A stretch of 9,749 nucleotides of DNA from NCBI GenBank assembly GCA_018814465.1, contig JAHIZR010000508.1:1-9749 (forward strand), given 5' to 3'. The first letter of the stretch is position 1, and the number at the start of each line of letters is the position of its first letter. Positions 5,383 through 9,749 of the stretch are shown piece by piece. The position numbers and the translations under genes are program-made. Under the pieces are notes generated by a model. That model was not told the origin of the DNA and did not search any database. It was given only the letters and a program-made list of their open reading frames with translations. This DNA is from a bacterium (lineage in GTDB: Bacteria; Electryoneota; RPQS01).

Positions 5383-7260
5383 ATGACTGATTCGAAACCA
5401 TCCGGTTCCCAGCATGCTTTTCAGGCGGAAGTGGCGCAGCTGCTGGATTTGGTGGTGCATTCGCTTTACACCGACAAGGAAATATTCATTCGGGAACTGA
5501 TTTCGAATGCTTCCGATGCTCTGGAGAAACTGCGCTACCTGACGTTGACGGAAAAGGAAATCCTCGAGCCGGAACGAGCATTGGAGATTCGCATTCATGC
5601 GGACGACGCGGCCGGAACTTTTATCATTCAGGACTCCGGCATCGGCATGACGCATGATGAGGCTGTCGTTAATTTGGGAACCATTGCTCACTCCGGTTCG
5701 CGCGAATTTCTGAAGCAGGTTGCCGAGCAGAAGGCCGGCGGCGCGGAGTTGATCGGACAGTTCGGAGTCGGATTCTATTCCGCTTTCATGGTGGCATCGG
5801 AAGTGATCGTTGAGAGCCGGTCGTGGCATCCGGAGAGCGCCGGCATCGTCTGGACTTCCACGGGCGAGGGTTCCTATGCGATTGAAGAAAAGCCGGGACT
5901 GGAGCGCGGCACGAAGATTACTCTGAAGCTGAAGGACAGCGAGCAGGAATATGCTAAAGCGGAACGCATTCAGCGGCTGATTCATCGCTACAGCAGCTTT
6001 GTCGCGTTTCCGATCTTCGTTAACAATGAAAAGACAAGCACCGTGCAGGCGCTTTGGTCGAAGTCACCCGCCGAAATCTCGGAAGATCAGTATACCGAGT
6101 TCTATCGCTTCGTGGCGGGGCGAGCGGATGAACCTTTTTACAGGCTGCATTTCAATGCCGACGCGCCGCTTTCCATTCATTCCATCCTCTTCGTGCCGGG
6201 CGAAAATATCGAGCGGTTCGGAATGGAACGCGCGAAGCCGGGAGTCTCCCTTTACTGCAAGAAAGTGCTGATTCAGCAGCATGCGGATAAGCTATTGCCT
6301 GAGTATCTGCGGTTTGTGCAGGGAGTAGTTGACTCGGAAGATTTGCCTTTGAATATTTCGCGCGAATCCATGCAGGACAGCGCCTTGATGAACAAACTGC
6401 GACGACTGCTCGCCAAGCGCATCATCAAGCTGCTGAAGGAAGAGGCGGATAAGGACGCGAAGCGCTATGCGGAATTCTTTCAGAAGTTCGGCATGTTCAT
6501 CAAGGAAGGTGTGACTTCCGACCGCGATCATTCCAAGGAGCTGGCCGAACTGCTGCGCTTCGCATCGTCAATGGGCGAAGACGAGGAACAGGTGTCGCTG
6601 GCGCAGTATGTCTCTAATATAAAGGAGGGGCAGAAGGCGATTTATTATATCAGTGGTCCGAGCCGAAAGATAATCGAATCCGGTCCTTACCTTGAAGTCA
6701 TGGCAAAGCACGGCTACGAAGTGCTGTTCTGCTACGACGGCATGGATGATTTCGTGATGACATCGCTTCGGGAGTACGAGGGGAAGCCGCTGGTTTCGGC
6801 GGATTCAAGCGAACTTGAACTGCCGGAGGATAAAGCTGCGCGGGAGGAGGCGATGCCGGAAAAAGAGGCAGGCGATCTGGCGCGCTGGCTGAAGGATATT
6901 CTGGGAAATAAGATCAGCGATGTGAAAACATCGAAGCGGTTAAGCAGCAGTCCCGCGATGCTGGTGAATCCGAACGCGATGTTCACGACCGGAATGCAGA
7001 GAATTTTACAGGCGGCAAACCAACAGAGCCTTGGGGCAAGCGGAATGATTCTGGAAATCAATCCGGCGCATCATATCCTGCAGCGGCTGAATACCCTGCG
7101 CGAAAAAGGCCAGCCGGATGAGTTAGCGAAGATTGTTACTGAGCAGTTGCTGGATAATGCGATGATCTCGGCAGGGCTGCTCGTCGATCAGAGACAGTTG
7201 GTCGAGCGGACGATGCAGTTGCTGGAACGGGCATTGGAAGAGGAAGGCAAAAAGGAATAG
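5383..7260 (+). CDS. htpG: Molecular chaperone HtpG (bacterial Hsp90)
   Basis: HtpG is a homodimeric cytoplasmic ATP-dependent chaperone that remodels client proteins. From ATG 5383 the protein has 625 residues, matching E. coli HtpG (624). GHKL ATPase landmarks: ELISNASDALEKLR (38-51, with E38 and N42 at the ATP/Mg site), DSGIGM (84-89), LGTIAHSG (98-105), GQFGVGFYSAFM (125-136, lid glycines) and GTKITL (176-181). The middle domain carries LNISRES (323-329); R327 corresponds to the conserved arginine that contacts the ATP gamma-phosphate. The C-terminal dimerisation part runs through about 500-625 and ends in a charged helix (LERALEEEGKKE). The ribosome site AGGAGA (5370-5375, 7-nt spacing) fixes the start at 5383. 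A longer frame from a TTG at 5320 would put the start codon inside the -35 box and is rejected. The gene is complete and ordinary, and appears monocistronic. Confidence 0.97.
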   Translation: MTDSKPSGSQHAFQAEVAQLLDLVVHSLYTDKEIFIRELISNASDALEKLRYLTLTEKEILEPERALEIRIHADDAAGTFIIQDSGIGMTHDEAVVNLGTIAHSGSREFLKQVAEQKAGGAELIGQFGVGFYSAFMVASEVIVESRSWHPESAGIVWTSTGEGSYAIEEKPGLERGTKITLKLKDSEQEYAKAERIQRLIHRYSSFVAFPIFVNNEKTSTVQALWSKSPAEISEDQYTEFYRFVAGRADEPFYRLHFNADAPLSIHSILFVPGENIERFGMERAKPGVSLYCKKVLIQQHADKLLPEYLRFVQGVVDSEDLPLNISRESMQDSALMNKLRRLLAKRIIKLLKEEADKDAKRYAEFFQKFGMFIKEGVTSDRDHSKELAELLRFASSMGEDEEQVSLAQYVSNIKEGQKAIYYISGPSRKIIESGPYLEVMAKHGYEVLFCYDGMDDFVMTSLREYEGKPLVSADSSELELPEDKAAREEAMPEKEAGDLARWLKDILGNKISDVKTSKRLSSSPAMLVNPNAMFTTGMQRILQAANQQSLGASGMILEINPAHHILQRLNTLREKGQPDELAKIVTEQLLDNAMISAGLLVDQRQLVERTMQLLERALEEEGKKE

Positions 7261-7531
7261 AGCGTATCCCAAAAATATCATAGGGAGATTTTTTCACCGG
7301 CACGCCGAGCCGGGTTAAGCAGCGAGAGTGTTTCCATCGTGCGTGTGTCCCGAAGCTCGCGCAACCCTGCCGGAATCTTAATTGGGGATAGACTCTTAAT
7401 TGTACACGATCCCAACGGCGGAAAATCCTTCGCCGCGCCCCATGCGAAATTTCTTAAGACTACGCTGTAATACGTGGCTCACGATGACAGTATCAGCTCA
7501 CATAAATACTTCGATGAATATCATAAAATAA
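7261..7531 (+). other. Unexplained stop-free stretch after htpG, possible decayed gene or dispersed repeat
   Basis: Directly after the htpG stop (TAG, 7258-7260) the same frame stays open for 69 codons to TAA 7468-7470. The second half reads like real protein (SRSSRNPAG, then GDRLLIVHDPNGGKS, then PHAKFLKTTL). Possible GTG starts lie at 7339 and 7345, but the upstream purines (GCGAGA) are weak and badly spaced. A second frame, ATG 7442 to TAA 7529-7531 (29 codons, starting MRNFLRLR), overlaps it and ends 2 nt before the terminator stem. HtpG is already full length, so this is not a missing HtpG tail. I know of no family for either peptide. The stretch may be a gene remnant, a dispersed intergenic repeat or chance. 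Confidence 0.3.
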
Positions 7532-7533
7532 GA

Positions 7534-7557
7534 AAGCCGAGGCGACCGCCTCGGCTT
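7534..7557. terminator. Terminator shared by htpG and the convergent surface-protein gene
   Basis: AAGCCGAGGC (7534-7543) pairs perfectly with GCCTCGGCTT (7548-7557) around a GACC loop. Leftward the stem runs into TCTTATTTTA, and rightward into CTTTATTC. It lies 22 nt past the minus-strand stop codon. The leftward side has the better T-rich tail. No other clear terminator follows htpG. Confidence 0.8.
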
Positions 7558-7579
7558 CTTTATTCGCTGATAAATGAGA

Positions 7580-9749
7580 TTATTTCAGCATCATCATCTT
7601 GGTTATCCAGCGCTGGCGGTCGGTTTGCAGAACGGCGAGATAGAGTCCTGACGAGAATCCGCTCGCATTCCAATTCACGCGGTAAGCGCCGGGACGAACC
7701 CGCTCCGACACAAGTTCAGCGACTTGCTGACCAAGCACATTCATTATACTCAAAGTAATGTCCGATTCCATCGGCACGTCGAAGCGCAGAGTGGTTGCGG
7801 CATTGAAGGGATTGGGATAGTTCGCATACAGCATGAAATCCGTCGGCATTCCGGCGATTTCATGCAGCGAAGAGGTGGTATCCTGCAGCAAGAAATGAAA
7901 CCGTTCATTGCATTCAATCGTCGTATCGGGATCGTTGGATGAGGCTTCCACCCACCACTCGACGATGCCGCTTTCGTTGAAGCCCATGAGTGTAGGGACA
8001 ATATTCAGACAGGTATCCGTCAAATCAGTGAAGATCGCAAAGGTATCGGCTGATTCAAGATTCAGCGTGAAGACGACGAAGTCGCCGCCGTCGATGTCAT
8101 AAGAGCGCTCCCAGCAGAAGAGTTGCGATTCAATAATCGTCAAGGTGTCTTGATCAGGCGGAGTCAACAACGCAAAGGGAGTCGGCGGATGCGGCACGAC
8201 CGTATAAACATTCCACCACTGATTGGACGAGCGCGCGATGCCGTTCGCCCCGATAGCCAGCACGCGCCACCAGTAAGTCGTGCTGTCGGCGAGACCGGAA
8301 AAGGTCATGGTCGTTTCATTAACAGTCTGCGAGATGACAATCTGATTGAAGTTCGCATCCTCGGCAAGCTGCACCCGGTAGAGCGGAACGGGAGTCTGTG
8401 TTCCCTGATTCAAACTCTGCTCCCAAACGAGTTCAAGATTCATTTCATCCACTCCCGCTTCGTCCGGCGGCGACAGCAGATTAAAGGGCGTGGAAGGGTT
8501 GTGCGCGATGGGGAAATAGAGCGGTCCCAAATCGGCGATCGTTGTGTCCGGGTCCAGCTCGTCGAGCGGATCCCCGGCATTGACGCAGGGCGAATCCTGC
8601 GTCAGACTATAGTTGGACGAAGCGGTATCCGTGAAAAGCGGATCAGCCGAGATATTGAAGTAGATATCCGACTCGTCCCCATTAAAGTTCGTAGTGTCGA
8701 TGACGCTCAAGCCCGCCGGTGCTGTGGCCAAACCGACATATTCTTCCGGTTCGTTGCCGAAGATATCGGAGAACTCAATGACAGCGCCGGCGTTGTTCAG
8801 AATGAACTGAATCCCGGAGCCTTGCGACCAGGACACGATAGAATTTTTCAGATGCGCGGAGGATTGCTGAAACAGGATACCGCCGCCGCCGTTGGCCGCA
8901 GAATTGCTGCTGATCGTGCAGTTGAGCAACGCAGGAGATGAACCGTTTACATAGACTCCGCCGCCCTGGTCATCGCATGTGTTGTCAACGATGAAGCAGT
9001 CTTTAATTTCAGCGGGCGACCACCAGCAGTAGAGTCCGCCGCCTTTTCCTGAGCAGTGGTTTCGCTCAATCGTGCAATTACTCAGGCTGGATTCGCTCTG
9101 ATGGAGATAGACACCGCCACCAAGCAGGCCGCATTCGTTATCCTGGAATCTGCTTGTGACAACTGACGCCATCGAACCGCTGGCGAGACAAAGACCGCCC
9201 CCCTTCAAGGAAGCGTGGTTATCGGCGATTGTGCACTCTTCAAGAAACGGGTCGGAGGCGGGGCCGACATAGATGCCCCCTCCTTCTGATGCAGCGAGCA
9301 GAGCTTCACAGTTTAGAACCGCGCAGCCGATGAATTCCGGACCGCTATTGTCGAGGTAGATCCCGCCGCCATGCACGCGCGTCGCTTCGGCATTGATATG
9401 GGCGTACTCGATCGTTGTATAACGCATATCGCATTGGTTATCCGCATTGATGAATTCCACGCCGCCCCAGCGATTATCATTCTCCGTAAAGTATCGCGAA
9501 AACAAGACCGGCTGAGTCGGCAATCCGCGGGTGGAAAGCCGGCCCTCAACGATCATGCGATAATCTCCGGCGAAAAGAATCGACGTTCCGGCATCGATAA
9601 CGAATTCATCGCCGTTTTCCACCAGCAAGTCGCAGATCACCGCATATTCTCCCGGTGCCACCGTGCCGCTTAACGCGCCGCACAACAGCAGCGGTCCGCC
9701 GGATGTGCTTTCAAATAAACCTTGATCGGGAAAAGTATTCGACGGCAGC
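7580..9749 (-). CDS. Secreted right-handed beta-helix protein with T9SS C-terminal sorting domain (5' end outside window)
   Basis: The frame is open to the right edge, so 722 residues are visible and the signal peptide is missing; a TTG at 9685 is not a real start. Domains in protein order: a leading segment with PGEYAVICDLLVENG, then GDYRMIVEGRLSTRG and WGGVEF, typical of the first coils of parallel beta-helix proteins (about 9670-9450). Seven GGG-(I/V/L)-(Y/C/L)-type coil repeats (9370-8870) follow, then non-repetitive coils ending in a CVNAGDP motif near 8580. Next come two fibronectin-III-like modules, each opening with P-x-TPF-x-LL-(S/T)-PPD (about 8497-8198 and 8185-7886; YWWRV in the first, EWWVEA in the second). 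Last is a T9SS type A sorting domain (about 7840-7583: ANYPNPFN, LSIMNVLGQQV, GAYRVNWNASG, SSGLYLAVL, ending in KMMMLK). It is probably exported by Sec, crosses the outer membrane by type IX secretion and is released or anchored on the surface. Ligand or enzyme activity is unknown; no catalytic motif was seen. Confidence 0.92.
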   Translation of the reverse strand, partial: LPSNTFPDQGLFESTSGGPLLLCGALSGTVAPGEYAVICDLLVENGDEFVIDAGTSILFAGDYRMIVEGRLSTRGLPTQPVLFSRYFTENDNRWGGVEFINADNQCDMRYTTIEYAHINAEATRVHGGGIYLDNSGPEFIGCAVLNCEALLAASEGGGIYVGPASDPFLEECTIADNHASLKGGGLCLASGSMASVVTSRFQDNECGLLGGGVYLHQSESSLSNCTIERNHCSGKGGGLYCWWSPAEIKDCFIVDNTCDDQGGGVYVNGSSPALLNCTISSNSAANGGGGILFQQSSAHLKNSIVSWSQGSGIQFILNNAGAVIEFSDIFGNEPEEYVGLATAPAGLSVIDTTNFNGDESDIYFNISADPLFTDTASSNYSLTQDSPCVNAGDPLDELDPDTTIADLGPLYFPIAHNPSTPFNLLSPPDEAGVDEMNLELVWEQSLNQGTQTPVPLYRVQLAEDANFNQIVISQTVNETTMTFSGLADSTTYWWRVLAIGANGIARSSNQWWNVYTVVPHPPTPFALLTPPDQDTLTIIESQLFCWERSYDIDGGDFVVFTLNLESADTFAIFTDLTDTCLNIVPTLMGFNESGIVEWWVEASSNDPDTTIECNERFHFLLQDTTSSLHEIAGMPTDFMLYANYPNPFNAATTLRFDVPMESDITLSIMNVLGQQVAELVSERVRPGAYRVNWNASGFSSGLYLAVLQTDRQRWITKMMMLK
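8870..9370 (-). repeat. Seven GGG-type beta-helix coil repeats
   Basis: In the encoded protein the triplet GGG recurs seven times at spacings of 29, 27, 27, 26, 26 and 26 residues. It is usually followed by I/V/L and Y, then about 10 residues later by (N/D/E)C-(T/F)-I and N-x. In DNA it appears on the plus strand as CCGCC(G/C)CC-type clusters from 8881 to 9370. Each repeat is one turn of the parallel beta-helix. Several turns carry cysteine at equivalent positions, which may stack or pair. Confidence 0.85.

Noticed and set aside
5368..5985. Minus-strand open frame (205 codons) opposite the start of htpG
   Set aside because: It is antisense to the conserved HtpG ATPase domain and would run through the htpG ribosome site; no independent support.
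7297..7313. CCGGC/GCCGG hairpin just after htpG as a terminator
   Set aside because: The stem is only 5 bp, and its T-run lies on the 5' side for the rightward direction, so it cannot terminate htpG.
7474..7758. Plus-strand frame of 94 codons across the convergent terminator
   Set aside because: It runs through the terminator stem and into the antisense of the T9SS sorting domain, and has no ribosome site.
8123..8941. Plus-strand open frame (272 codons) opposite the beta-helix gene
   Set aside because: It is antisense to a well-supported domain architecture; its arginine-rich product and lack of a ribosome site mark it as a shadow.
8870..9370. CCGCCGCC clusters resembling a tandem DNA repeat or CRISPR-like array
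   Set aside because: The spacing is 78-87 bases and the sequence between is degenerate. The clusters are simply the glycine codons of beta-helix turns in a coding frame.

Overview
The window most likely comes from an uncultured bacterium of the Fibrobacteres-Chlorobi-Bacteroidetes (FCB) superphylum, outside Bacteroidetes proper. The main evidence is the long leftward gene at the right edge. It encodes a multidomain secreted protein ending in a type IX secretion (por) sorting domain with the YPNPFN signature. The best promoter, TTGACG-17 nt-TATATT ahead of htpG, is sigma70-like rather than of the Bacteroidetes TTG/TAnnTTTG type. Base composition is moderate, about 57% G+C in hand-counted lines of moeA and about 43% in the central gene pair. 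The phylum cannot be fixed from this window alone.

Layout, left to right. (1) Positions 1-1504 hold the end of a molybdenum cofactor operon: the C-terminus of a MoaB/MogA-type protein, then a complete MoeA with a 1-nt gap between them, closed by an intrinsic terminator at 1538-1564. (2) Positions 1792-3627 encode a 611-residue exported protein with a HEATH (HExxH) motif, a possible uncharacterised zinc metallopeptidase. (3) Positions 3628-3891 are an intergenic region with a perfect 12-bp hairpin whose T-tract lies on the minus-strand side, followed by a candidate promoter. (4) Positions 3892-5066 hold a co-directional pair: a 260-residue predicted lipoprotein with a glycine-zipper-like tail, and a 115-residue membrane protein. 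(5) Positions 5067-5382 hold hairpins, a terminator and the htpG promoter. (6) Positions 5383-7260 are htpG, the bacterial Hsp90. (7) Positions 7261-7579 hold an unexplained stop-free stretch and a terminator shared by two convergent genes. (8) From 7580 to the right edge on the minus strand is a right-handed beta-helix / fibronectin-like / T9SS-sorted surface protein, with its N-terminus outside the window.

The molybdenum cofactor genes and htpG are ordinary housekeeping functions. Accessory interest is in the secreted and envelope proteins: the HExxH protein, the lipoprotein plus small membrane protein pair in AT-richer DNA, and the T9SS cargo. The lipoprotein/membrane protein pair is the best candidate for an undescribed system. 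It has the general layout of a secreted glycine-zipper protein with a small partner or immunity-like membrane protein, but nothing in the sequence proves that function.
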